The notes under the pieces were generated by a model. The model made no database searches, had not been told where the DNA came from, and saw only the letters and a program-made list of their open reading frames with translations. The translations under genes were made by a program, and so were the position numbers. 54,521 nt of DNA, from assembly GCA_035651055.1 (NCBI GenBank), contig DASRGK010000087.1, positions 1 to 54,521 of the forward strand, given 5' to 3'. Source of the stretch: JAFKKF01 sp035651055. GTDB taxonomy: Bacteria; Pseudomonadota; Alphaproteobacteria; Rhizobiales; Kaistiaceae. Positions 43,976 to 53,498 of this stretch are shown here, in pieces; position 1 is the stretch's first letter; each line of letters begins with the position of its first letter.

Positions 43976-44400
43976 CACCCTATCCTCCGCGGCTTGCGCG
44001 GCAGCGATTCCGGCCGCGGCGCCGCCGGCTCGTCCTCGCGGAGGAACACGCCGGCGCCGAGGAGGAGGACGGCGAGTATCCCGTTCAGCCATTCATCGGC
44101 CGCGCTGTTCGAGATGAAGTCGAGCAGCGCCAGCCATTGCCCGTCGCCGAGCACGCCCAAGACGAACATGGCGGCGAATGCCAGCCCGACGATCCGCAAT
44201 GCGCTCCGGCTGCCGAGGGCGGTGAAAGCGCCGGCAAGGAGGAGCAGGCCGAGGACGATCAGAACCAGCGCATGCCAGATGCGGATGTGGAACAGCGCCT
44301 CGCCGCTGCCGTCGGCGAGCGGATTGCCGAACAGGGCGATGGCGCCGGTCACGCCGATGACGACGCCGGCGGTAATCGCAGCCGTGCGCGCCTCGATCAT
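43972..44400 (-). CDS. Small membrane protein, DUF4383-like
   Basis: 142 residues from ATG 44400, 10 bases after the acyl-CoA dehydrogenase stop. Four hydrophobic helices are seen (AAITAGVVIGVTGAIALFG, HALVLIVLGLLLLAGAF, IVGLAFAAMFVLGVLG, LNGILAVLLLGAGVFL). The ISNSAADEWLNGILAVLLL segment resembles the 'NxADxWLH' signature of DUF4383, but I am not certain. The role in an operon between acyl-CoA enzymes is unknown. Confidence 0.75.
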   Translation of the reverse strand: MIEARTAAITAGVVIGVTGAIALFGNPLADGSGEALFHIRIWHALVLIVLGLLLLAGAFTALGSRSALRIVGLAFAAMFVLGVLGDGQWLALLDFISNSAADEWLNGILAVLLLGAGVFLREDEPAAPRPESLPRKPRRIGW

Positions 44401-44410
44401 CGGTCGCCGG

Positions 44411-45607
44411 TCACGAGAAGGCGGCAATGCCGGTCTGCGCCCGGCCGAGGATCAGCGCGTGGATGTCGTGCGTGCCCTCGTAGGTGTTGACCGTTTCGAG
44501 GTTGACGAGATGCCGGATGACGTGGAACTCGTCGGCAATGCCGTTGCCGCCGTGCATGTCGCGCGCCTGCCGGGCGATATCGAGCGCCTTGCCGGCATTG
44601 TTCCGCTTGACGAGGCTGATCGCCTCCGGCGCAACGATCCCGTCATCCATCATGCGTCCGACGCGGAGCGCGGCGTGAAGGCCGAGCGCGATCTCGGTCT
44701 GCATGTCGGCGAGCTTCTTCTGGATAAGCTGGTTGGCGGCGAGCGGCCGGCCGAACTGCTTGCGGTCGAGCACGTATTGCCGGGCGCGGTGCCAGCAATC
44801 CTCGGCCGCCCCCATCGCGCCCCAGGCGATCCCGTAGCGCGCCCGGTTGAGGCAGCCGAACGGCCCCTTCAGGCCGGAAACGTTGGGCAGCAGATTCTCC
44901 TCCGGGACCTCGACTCCGTCCATCACAACCTCGCCGGTGATCGAGGCGCGGAGGCTCACCTTGCCTTCGATCTTCGGCGTCGACAGGCCCTTCATGCCGC
45001 GCTCGAGGATGAAGCCCCGGATCGCGTCCTCATGCGCCTCGGACTTCGCCCAGACGACCATCACGTCGGCGATCGGCGAATTGGTGATCCAGGTCTTGGC
45101 GCCGGTCAGGCGGTAGCCGCCAGCGGTCCTGATCGCACGGGTGACCATGCCGCCGGGGTCGGAGCCGTGGTCGGGCTCGGTCAGGCCGAAGCAGCCGACG
45201 ATCTCGCCGCGCGCGAGCCGCGGCAGGTGTTTCTTCCGCTGCGCCTCGCTGCCGTAGGCGTGGATCGGGTGCATGACCAGCGAGGACTGGACGGAGAGTG
45301 CGGAGCGGTAGCCGGAATCGACGCGCTCGACCTCGCGCGCCACCAGCCCGTAGCTGACATAGCCGGCGCCGGCGCCGCCGTACTCCTCCGGGATGGTCGA
45401 GCCGAGAAAGCCGGCCTCGCCGAATTCGCTCATGATGGCGCGGTCGAAGCGCTCCTCGCGAAAGGCGGTGAGCACTCGCGGCGCGAGATTCCGCGCCGCG
45501 AACTCGCGGGCCGAGTCGCGAACGAGCTTCTCCTCTTCGCCGAGCACGTCGTCGAGACGGAGCGGGTCCGCCCAGTCGAATGCCGCCCGCGTCGCGCTGT
45601 CGTTCAT
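44411..45607 (-). CDS. gcdH: Glutaryl-CoA dehydrogenase (acyl-CoA dehydrogenase family)
   Basis: 398 residues from ATG 45607. The FAD-binding CFGLTEPDHGSDPGGM and TGAKTWITNSPIADVMVVWA are present. The stretch SGYRSALSVQSSLVMHPIHA and the catalytic glutamate in NTYEGTHDIHALILGRAQTG near the C-terminus match human and bacterial glutaryl-CoA dehydrogenases almost word for word. It oxidises and decarboxylates glutaryl-CoA to crotonyl-CoA in lysine/tryptophan breakdown. It is the first gene of the leftward operon and is followed by DUF4383-like and CoA-transferase genes. Confidence 0.93.
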   Translation of the reverse strand: MNDSATRAAFDWADPLRLDDVLGEEEKLVRDSAREFAARNLAPRVLTAFREERFDRAIMSEFGEAGFLGSTIPEEYGGAGAGYVSYGLVAREVERVDSGYRSALSVQSSLVMHPIHAYGSEAQRKKHLPRLARGEIVGCFGLTEPDHGSDPGGMVTRAIRTAGGYRLTGAKTWITNSPIADVMVVWAKSEAHEDAIRGFILERGMKGLSTPKIEGKVSLRASITGEVVMDGVEVPEENLLPNVSGLKGPFGCLNRARYGIAWGAMGAAEDCWHRARQYVLDRKQFGRPLAANQLIQKKLADMQTEIALGLHAALRVGRMMDDGIVAPEAISLVKRNNAGKALDIARQARDMHGGNGIADEFHVIRHLVNLETVNTYEGTHDIHALILGRAQTGIAAFS

Positions 45608-45748
45608 GAGAGGCTCGTCCCCCGGAAGGATGTGCAGTCGATCATAGCCGACAGAACCGGGCGGTAGCATCCTTCAATAAGGATGCGCCGATGCGGCCTC
45701 TCATGGCATCATCGCCCCTGCCGTCGCCTCCTTTGAAGGGAGCTCAGG

Positions 45749-46339
45749 ATGAAACGCGCCCATTTCGTGCTTGCCGCCATTGGCTCGCTGACGATCGCGG
45801 CCGGAAGCTCTCCGACTGCGGCTGCCGACAAGGCGCTCGGCCTTTTCGGCAAGGACCCGGGCAACGGCAAGGCCTATGCCTGTTTCATGCGGCGCTACGA
45901 CAAGGCGCATCTCGCGGTTCACCCGAAGCAGAACGTGGTCGACATGACCCTTCTGGTCGACAGTTCGGTCGACGGCGATGCCGGGCGGCAATATTCGCTA
46001 CAGATCGGCGTCCATTTCCGCAGGAACAAGAGCATGTTCCAGGTCTCCGGCGGCTGCGGCTCCTATGAGAACAGCGGCGATGCGCTCAACTGCGGCGTCG
46101 ACTGCGACGGCGGCTCGATCAACGTCCAGATCCGCGACGCCAACTCGATCCGGGTCCTCATCCCGGACGGCGCGCGGACCTGGGACCCGGCGTCGGACGG
46201 CGAGAGCGACCCGCCGGCAAGCGCCCGCTTCGGCAGCGACGATACGGTCTTCCGCCTCGACCGCACCGCGCTGTCGGACTGCATCCCGCTCGCGGCCGAC
46301 GACGAAACGAAGGCCGCCCTCAACACGCCGACAGAGTAG
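45749..46339 (+). CDS. Exported cysteine-containing hypothetical protein
   Basis: 196 residues. A signal peptide (MKRAHFVLAAIGSLTIAAGS...TAAADK) should be cleaved near residue 26. The mature part has several cysteines in FMRRYDKAHL-, SGGCGSYENSG- and NCGVDCDGGS-containing segments, which could form disulfides in the periplasm. I recognise no enzyme family. The DsrE-like gene starts 2 bases after its stop codon, so the two are surely one transcript and may share a redox or sulfur role. Confidence 0.8.
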   Translation: MKRAHFVLAAIGSLTIAAGSSPTAAADKALGLFGKDPGNGKAYACFMRRYDKAHLAVHPKQNVVDMTLLVDSSVDGDAGRQYSLQIGVHFRRNKSMFQVSGGCGSYENSGDALNCGVDCDGGSINVQIRDANSIRVLIPDGARTWDPASDGESDPPASARFGSDDTVFRLDRTALSDCIPLAADDETKAALNTPTE

Positions 46340-46341
46340 CG

Positions 46342-46797
46342 ATGCTGACCAGCCGCCGCGGACTGATCGGTCGGCTCGGCGCGCTTGTCGCCGGCGGTGC
46401 GGCCGCCTGGCGCGTTTCGGCGACACCGGCCCGGGCCGACGACGCCGGCGTTCCGAGGGTCGCCTACCACCTCGCCGACACCGAGAAAGTGCAGTTCGTG
46501 CTGGGCAACATCGCCAACCACATCGAAGGGATGGGCGGACCGGACAAGGTGCACATCGTCCTCGTGGTGCATGGCCCTGCCCTCCTGCAGTTCCGGAAGG
46601 CGAAGGCGACGCCCGACCTCGCGCAGCGCTTTTCGAAGGTCGCGCCGCATATCGGCCTTGCCGCCTGCGGCAACACCATGAAGGCGCAGGAGCTCACGCT
46701 CGACGACCTGCTCCCCGGCTTCGTCCGGGTCGATGAAGGCGGCGTCGTCCGGCTGGCCAAGCTGCAGGCTGAGGGTTACGCCTATCTGCGGCCGTGA
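46342..46797 (+). CDS. Exported DsrE/DsrF-like sulfur-relay-fold protein
   Basis: 151 residues. The N-terminus MLTSRRGLIGRLGALVAGGAAAW carries a twin-arginine signal, so export as a folded protein is likely. The remainder has the DsrE/YchN fold: VPRVAYHLADTEKVQFVLGN, VHIVLVVHGPALLQF, IGLAACGNTMKAQELT (the conserved Cys of the family) and the short C-terminal strand. Such Tat-exported DsrE-like proteins occur widely in proteobacteria; their function is not settled. It forms a pair with the preceding cysteine-containing exported protein. Confidence 0.85.
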   Translation: MLTSRRGLIGRLGALVAGGAAAWRVSATPARADDAGVPRVAYHLADTEKVQFVLGNIANHIEGMGGPDKVHIVLVVHGPALLQFRKAKATPDLAQRFSKVAPHIGLAACGNTMKAQELTLDDLLPGFVRVDEGGVVRLAKLQAEGYAYLRP

Positions 46798-46818
46798 CGG
46801 ACGGCGTGGCGGGATTGC

Positions 46819-47916
46819 ATGACCGAGGCGGCGCGCATGCCCGGAAGTGACCGAGCGGAGCCGGCGGCGCTGAAGACCGTGGCGGTCGTCGCGTCCAACC
46901 GCGGCGACTCGCTGACGGCATTCCTCGCCGCCTGGTCGCCCGCTCCCTGGAGCGAAATGGTGGTGGTCGAGGACGGGCCGCGGAAGACCTTCGACCTCGG
47001 CCGACCCGGCGTTCCGCTTCATCACGTCGCCTGGGACGACATCGCCGCCGAAGCTGCGGTCGGTCGGCCGGACCCGTTCAGCCGGCGGGATTCGGCGATC
47101 AAGCTCTTCGGCTTCTGGCTGGCGGCGACGCGCCTCGGCGCCGACATCGTCATCGGCCTCGATGACGACTGCCTGCCCGTCGGCGAGCCGGCCGGCTTCG
47201 TCGCGGCCCATCTCTCGGCACTGGCGCCGCGGCCGCGCTGGGTACCCTCGCACGACGACCTGCCGACGCGCGGGCTGCCATACTACGACCTCGGCACGAT
47301 GGAGGGCGCGGTCGCCAACATGGGGCTCTGGCAGGGGATCGCCGACCACGACGCGCCGCAGACCCTCGCCCTGCGTCGGCTCGGCCTCTCCGGTCACGAT
47401 CACCGGCCGGGCGCCGGCAGCCGCCTGATGCACCCGCGCCAGTACTGGCCCTGGTGCGCCATGAACATCGCCTTTCGCGCCGAGGTCCTACCCCTCCTCT
47501 ACATGCCGAAGATGGGGGAAGGATCGCCCTACCGGCGCTTCGACGACATCTGGAGCGGCATCATCCTCCAGCGCTGCTGCCGTCACCTCGGGCTCCTGCT
47601 TTCCGCCGGCGACCCGCATATCCGCCACAACCGCGCCTCCGACCCGATGGCGAACCTCGAAAAGGAAGCGCCGGGCATCCGCGCGAACGAGGACTTCTGG
47701 AAAGTGGTGGATGCGGTCCCGCTGACGGAAATGGAGACCGATCCGCTCGCCTGCATGGAGGCGGTCGCCAGCCATTTCGCGGTTGCCGGCCGCGACCGGA
47801 CGCTCGCCGGCCGGAACGCGGTTCTTGCCGCCTACCTCGCGGAGGAGGCGGACCGTATCCGGTCATGGTGCGGAATGTTCAGGGGACCTGGCGCGAGCGG
47901 CCGGTCGCCGGCCTGA
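46819..47916 (+). CDS. Reversibly-glycosylated-polypeptide-like protein (GT75 / UDP-arabinopyranose mutase family)
   Basis: 365 residues. A DDD motif lies at 115-117 in IVIGLDDDCLP. Then GLWQGIADHDAPQTL, PWCAMNIAFRAEVLPLLYMP, GSPYRRFDDIWSGIILQ and HNRASDPMANLEKEAPGI match, block by block, the plant RGP/UDP-arabinopyranose mutase pattern (GLW..IPDYDAPTQL, MNVAF..E, RYDDMWAG, H.KAS.P..NL.KE). In plant enzymes an Arg in SLREG is glycosylated; here the aligned residue seems to be Gly (DLGTMEG). The protein lacks a signal or membrane segment. Sugar mutase or glycosyltransferase activity is inferred. Confidence 0.8.
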   Translation: MTEAARMPGSDRAEPAALKTVAVVASNRGDSLTAFLAAWSPAPWSEMVVVEDGPRKTFDLGRPGVPLHHVAWDDIAAEAAVGRPDPFSRRDSAIKLFGFWLAATRLGADIVIGLDDDCLPVGEPAGFVAAHLSALAPRPRWVPSHDDLPTRGLPYYDLGTMEGAVANMGLWQGIADHDAPQTLALRRLGLSGHDHRPGAGSRLMHPRQYWPWCAMNIAFRAEVLPLLYMPKMGEGSPYRRFDDIWSGIILQRCCRHLGLLLSAGDPHIRHNRASDPMANLEKEAPGIRANEDFWKVVDAVPLTEMETDPLACMEAVASHFAVAGRDRTLAGRNAVLAAYLAEEADRIRSWCGMFRGPGASGRSPA

Positions 47917-47918
47917 GC

Positions 47919-48731
47919 TCAGGCGTCCGCGACGATGATGTGGGCCTGAATCTTCGCTGCGACCTCGCCGGTTCCGTGCTTCCCGGCGATCACGGAGGCA
48001 ACGCTGTCGGTCACCGATTCCAGCCGTCCGGGGCCCCGCGCCTCGATCTCGTTCCGGAGAACCGTTCCCTGGCAATAGGCGACCGCGGGAATGCGCGGCG
48101 AGGACGCGCGGCTCTCCCCGGCACGCGTCTCGATGACCGCGCGCGGGAAGCCCGCCGCTTCCAGTTCACGGCGGATGAGGGCCGTATCGTGGTAGCCGTG
48201 CGGCGTGCGTGCCATGAAGCGCGGCGGGTCGTCGGGAAAAATCCCGGCAAGCGCATTGGTCACATCGCCGGCGAAGACGTTCTCCTCGATGCGGTCCCAC
48301 ACATTGAAGAGGAAGCGCCCGCCGGGCTTGAGGACTCTTCTCGCCTCACGATAGCCGGCGATCCGGTCGGGAAAGAACATCACACCGAACTGACAGAGGA
48401 CGACATCGAAGCTCGCGTCCTCGAACGGCAGCGCCAGCGCGTCCGCCTCGCGCCAGGCGATCCGAGTGTCGTGCGGCTGCTGCGCGGCGGCGTAATCGAG
48501 CATCGGCCGGTTGAGGTCGGTGACGGCATAGCGCGCGCCGATAGGCAGTTTCGGCGCAAGCGCGCGTGTGACGACGCCGCTGCCCGCCGCGGTTTCGAGA
48601 ACAGCGCCGGGCGCCAGCGCTGCCGCACGCCGCGCAAGGTCCTCCGCGTAGGGCGCGAAGATGAGAGGGACCATGTAGCGGTCGTAATTTTCCGGCACCG
48701 AGCCGGCGAAGATCTTGTCGGATTCGAGCAT
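47919..48731 (-). CDS. Class I SAM-dependent methyltransferase
   Basis: 270 residues. Motif I reads VLETAAGSGVVTRALA (about 44-59), then AVTDLNRPMLDYA, WREADALALPFEDASFDVVLCQFGVMFF and ARRVLKPGGRFLFNVWD, the Methyltransf_11 pattern (UbiE-like). It is of the type that methylates small molecules; the substrate is unknown. It converges on the RGP-like gene with a 2-base gap. Confidence 0.88.
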   Translation of the reverse strand: MLESDKIFAGSVPENYDRYMVPLIFAPYAEDLARRAAALAPGAVLETAAGSGVVTRALAPKLPIGARYAVTDLNRPMLDYAAAQQPHDTRIAWREADALALPFEDASFDVVLCQFGVMFFPDRIAGYREARRVLKPGGRFLFNVWDRIEENVFAGDVTNALAGIFPDDPPRFMARTPHGYHDTALIRRELEAAGFPRAVIETRAGESRASSPRIPAVAYCQGTVLRNEIEARGPGRLESVTDSVASVIAGKHGTGEVAAKIQAHIIVADA

Positions 48732-48869
48732 GGTTGACCGGATTCACCGTTGCTGGCGTGCGACTACATAGGGCGCCAGGCGCGGGCCTGAAGGGTGCGG
48801 GGCGGCAGGAAGCCCGGCGCGACGGGCCGACCTCCGCCCGTCGGCTATGTCGTTGATTTATTGAAGGGC

Positions 48870-48946
48870 TGGTAGCGGAGGAGGGATTTGAACCCCCGAC
48901 ACACGGATTATGATTCCGCTGCTCTGACCAGCTGAGCTACTCCGCC
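48870..48946 (-). tRNA. tRNA-Met (CAT), elongator
   Basis: 77 nucleotides including an encoded CCA. The acceptor stem GGCGGAG pairs with CTCCGCT (with one G-U pair), the D-arm is GCTC...GAGC, the anticodon loop is ATCATAA with CAT in the centre and the T-arm holds GGTTCAAATCC. The paired first base (G1-U72) argues against initiator tRNA, and the overall sequence is the standard elongator tRNA-Met of alphaproteobacteria. No integrase or phage remnant lies beside it. Confidence 0.95.
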
Positions 48947-49160
48947 ACTGGCCGCCGATATAGGAAGAGCCGGGGAATCCTGTCAACCGAGCCGCCGGCC
49001 TGCCGGCGCGGGGCGGAAGCGGGCGAGGAAGCGTTCCGGCGTCGCTCGCCGAGGTTAAGGTTTCTCGCGTTTCCTTGCGAACATTCGTCATTTTTCAACC
49101 GCATTGGCCCATCATCGGGGGTAAGAAGGCCCTCAGAACTAACGGGGAATCGATTCCGCG

Positions 49161-50500
<1,340 letters not shown>

Positions 50501-50504
<4 letters not shown>

Positions 50505-51247
50505 CCGTCGTTGGCCGCGCGCATCACCGCGGCGACCCCGGCGCTGTCGGTCTCCAGCCGCTCGTATTCGGGCGGGCGCAACTCGCCGCCCATGAACATG
50601 TCGGCGCGGCGGAAGCGCATCGGGCTCTGCGCCGCCGCCCGCGCTGCGAAATGCATTTCGCGCGCGCCGGTAATCGCCGCCACCCGCGCCGCGTTCCGCT
50701 CGGTGATGCCGCCGCCCGGCATGACCACGATCCGCCCAGCCGCCGCGCGTATCAATGCGGCGATCCGCTCGGCCCCTTCGAAGGCGTTCGGCTCCTGACC
50801 CGACGTGAGCACGCGCTCGATGCCGAGGTCGATCAGCGCCTCAAGCGCCGCGAAGGGGTCGGGCGTCATGTCGAAGGCGCGGTGGAAGGTGACGGCAGCC
50901 GGGCGGGCGAGCGCGACCAGGCGGGCGGTCAGCGCCACGTCGATATTGGCGCCGGTGTCGAGGACACCGAAGACGACGCCGTCGGCGCCGATCGACTTCG
51001 CCGCCGCGATGTCGGCCTCCATCGCGGCGACCTCGTCGACATTGTAGAAGAAATCGCCGCCGCGCGGCCGCACCATGACATGCAGGGCGATGCCCTCGAC
51101 CCGGCGGGCGGTGAGCATCGTGCCGAGGCTCGGGGTGAGGCCGCCTTCCAGAAGGTCGGAGCAGAGCTCGACGCGGTCGGCGCCGGCCTCCTGTGCGGCG
51201 CGGACGCCCGCAACCGAGTCGACGCAGATCTCGAAGACGATGCTCAA
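50501..51247 (-). CDS. cutC: CutC family protein
   Basis: 248 residues from a TTG start at 51247 that overlaps the stop of the oxidoreductase gene (TTGA), with GAGGTGG about seven bases upstream. The TIM-barrel family is recognised by EICVDSVAGVRAAQEAGADR, VELCSDLLEGGLTPSLG, VMVRPRGGDFFYN and MPGGGITERNAARV. CutC was first linked to copper tolerance, but this has been disputed, and its place here in an amino-sugar operon fits a sugar-related role better. Confidence 0.92.
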
Positions 51248-52317
51248 AGCCGGACCACCTCGCCGGTCCGCACCGACCTATCGGCGGCGAGAACGATGGC
51301 AAGGCTCTTCACTGCATCGGCCATGTGCTCGCCGAGATCCATGTCCTCCTCGATGGCTTTGAGCAGGAACCGCTGCTCGCGCTCGCAGAGCTGGTCGTGG
51401 TTGGGCTCGTCGCGCATGGAGATGCGCCGGTCGGGCTCGGCGAGCGTGCCGTCGGCGGCGAGCCGCGACGGGTGAACGAGAATCTGGTTGGTCATGGTGT
51501 GGGTGTTGATGTCGGCCGATTTCGGCGCCGGCCCGCCCGCGTCGGCGACGACGATCGACACCGAGCCCTTCGGCCCGATCGCGTCTTTCACGAAGAAGGC
51601 CGTCTCGCTCATCATCGGCCCCCAGCCGGCCTCGTACCAGCCGACCGACCCGTCCTCGAACCTAACCTCGAAATGCCCGTAATTGTACATGCCGGGCGGC
51701 ATGTCCTCGGTGAGCCTGGCACCGACGGCGTGCACGCTCACCGGCTTCGCCTTGACGATCTGGCACCAGACGTCGACGTAGTGGACGCCGCAATCGACGA
51801 TCGGCGACAGCGTCTGCAGCAGGCGCTTGTGCGTCTCCCACTCCTTGCCGGATGACTGCTGGTTGAGGTTCATGCGGAAGACCATCGGCGTGCCGAGGGT
51901 GCGCGCTGTCTCGATGAACTGCGTCCACGACGGATGATGGCGGAGGATGTAGCCGATGACGACCTTCTTCTTCAGGCGCTTCGCCGCCGCGATGACGCGC
52001 TCGGCATCGGCGACCGTCTCGGCGAGCGGCTTCTCGACGAAGACATGCGCCCCCGCCTCCATCGCCTTCACCGCATAGTCGGCATGGGTGTCGGACCAGG
52101 TATTGATAGAGACCACGTCGGGTTTGACCGCGGCGAGCGCGTCCTCGAAGCGGGTGAACTTCGGAGCCGCGGCGAGGACCGCCGGGAGCTGACGCCTGTC
52201 GATGTGGCGCTCGCAGAGCCCGGCGACCTCGAATCCGTCGATCCGCGCGTAGGCGAGCGCATGGCTCATGCCCATGTTGCCGAGCCCGACCACCAGAACG
52301 CGATATTTGCCGCTCAT
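51244..52317 (-). CDS. Gfo/Idh/MocA-family oxidoreductase in the amino-sugar operon
   Basis: 357 residues from ATG 52317. VLVVGLGNMGMSHALAYARI at about 6-25 binds NAD(P), and HVFVEKPLAETVADAERV near 94-111 is the family signature. DCGVHYVDVWCQIV carries the conserved active-site His. It begins 38 bases after nagA. It may process a modified amino sugar or other hexose before NagA or the deaminase; the substrate is inferred only from context. Confidence 0.9.
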   Translation of the reverse strand: MSGKYRVLVVGLGNMGMSHALAYARIDGFEVAGLCERHIDRRQLPAVLAAAPKFTRFEDALAAVKPDVVSINTWSDTHADYAVKAMEAGAHVFVEKPLAETVADAERVIAAAKRLKKKVVIGYILRHHPSWTQFIETARTLGTPMVFRMNLNQQSSGKEWETHKRLLQTLSPIVDCGVHYVDVWCQIVKAKPVSVHAVGARLTEDMPPGMYNYGHFEVRFEDGSVGWYEAGWGPMMSETAFFVKDAIGPKGSVSIVVADAGGPAPKSADINTHTMTNQILVHPSRLAADGTLAEPDRRISMRDEPNHDQLCEREQRFLLKAIEEDMDLGEHMADAVKSLAIVLAADRSVRTGEVVRL

Positions 52318-52355
52318 TGCCCCACTCCGAACCGAGCGCGACCCGCGCCGCGCGC

Positions 52356-53498
52356 CTATTGGCTGCTGCTCCTGCCGTCGATCCACGTTTCCCGGACCAT
52401 GAGACCGTCGTCGAGGAGGACCAGGCTCCCGCGATAGCCGGGCGCGATCCGCCCAAGCTCGCGGCCAAGGCCGAGGAACTCGGCCGGCGCGAGCGAGGCC
52501 ATGTGGAGCGCCGCTTCGAGCGGCAGGCCCAGCTCGGCGACGGTGTTCCGCACCGCCGTCGCCATGTCGAGGTCGGAGCCGGCGATCGTGCCGTCGCCGG
52601 TGGTGAGCCGGCCGTCCCGGCGGGTCACCGTCCTGCCGTGCAGGTCAAAGCTTGCAGTGTCCGAGCCGACCGAGGGCATCGCATCGGTGACCAGCATCAT
52701 CCGCTCCCAGCCGCGCGCGGCGATGGCGATCCTGAGGCTGACCGGCGAAACATGGAAGAGGTCGACGATCAGGCCGACATAGGCGTCCGGGTCGTCGAGC
52801 GCGGCGCCCACCGGACCGGGCTCGCGGCCGGCAAGCGGCGGCATGGCGTTGAAGAGGTGGGTGAAGCCGGTGAGGCCGGCAGCGCGCGCGGCGCGGATCG
52901 TGTTGTAGTCGGCGCGCGTGTGGCCGGCGGAAAGGACGACGCCCAACTCTACCAGGCGCTTCAGCGTCGCGACCGGGACCATTTCCGGTGCGACCGTCAT
53001 CATCACCTTGCCGGCGTCCGCGCCGGCGATCACGCGGATGTCGGCCTCCTCGACCGAGCGCATCAGGTGCGGGAGATGGACGCCCTTCCGCTCCGGGTTG
53101 AGGAACGGCCCCTCGAGGTGGACGCCGAGCGCGCCCGGGACGCCTGCCCTGCGCGCGGCGGTCGCGGCGGCCACGGCCTCGGCCATGTGCTCGTGCGTAT
53201 CGGTGATGAAGGTGGGGAGGAAACCGGTGGTGCCGAAACGGCGGTGCGCCGCGCCGATGGCCGCGATGCCCGCCGCGCTGCGCGTATCGTTGAAGAGGAC
53301 ACCGCCGCCGCCGTTGACCTGCGTGTCGATGAAGCCGGGCGCAAGCAGGCCCTCGATCCTGCGCCGCGCAGCGCCGGCCGGAATGTCGCGCGCGGCGAGG
53401 ACGCCGGCGATCCGCGCGCCGTCGAGGAGAACCGCCTGCCCGTCGACGAGCCGTGTGCCGTCAAAGACCCGCGCACCGGTGAGCGCCGTCATCGCCAT
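52356..53498 (-). CDS. nagA: N-acetylglucosamine-6-phosphate deacetylase
   Basis: 380 residues from ATG 53498, whose A overlaps the TGA of the SIS gene (TGATG); a second ATG two codons in is also possible. GLLAPGFIDTQVNGGGGVLF begins the amidohydrolase barrel. GVHLEGPFLNPERKGVH holds the metal-binding Glu, SAGHTRADYN and GFTHLFNAMPPLAGREPG hold the His ligands, and LVTDAMPSVG holds the catalytic Asp. It removes acetate from GlcNAc-6-P, feeding the SIS-domain deaminase. Confidence 0.95.
   Translation of the reverse strand: MAMTALTGARVFDGTRLVDGQAVLLDGARIAGVLAARDIPAGAARRRIEGLLAPGFIDTQVNGGGGVLFNDTRSAAGIAAIGAAHRRFGTTGFLPTFITDTHEHMAEAVAAATAARRAGVPGALGVHLEGPFLNPERKGVHLPHLMRSVEEADIRVIAGADAGKVMMTVAPEMVPVATLKRLVELGVVLSAGHTRADYNTIRAARAAGLTGFTHLFNAMPPLAGREPGPVGAALDDPDAYVGLIVDLFHVSPVSLRIAIAARGWERMMLVTDAMPSVGSDTASFDLHGRTVTRRDGRLTTGDGTIAGSDLDMATAVRNTVAELGLPLEAALHMASLAPAEFLGLGRELGRIAPGYRGSLVLLDDGLMVRETWIDGRSSSQ

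Noticed and set aside
42773..45667. Very long open frame on the plus strand opposite the CoA-transferase and dehydrogenase genes
   Set aside because: It is the shadow of two well-recognised genes on the minus strand in GC-rich DNA; its translation is Arg/Asp/Gly-rich without any domain.
48870..48946. tRNA-Met as an integration site of a mobile element
   Set aside because: No integrase, direct repeat of the tRNA 3' end or phage gene is visible on either side; glmM and a methyltransferase flank it.
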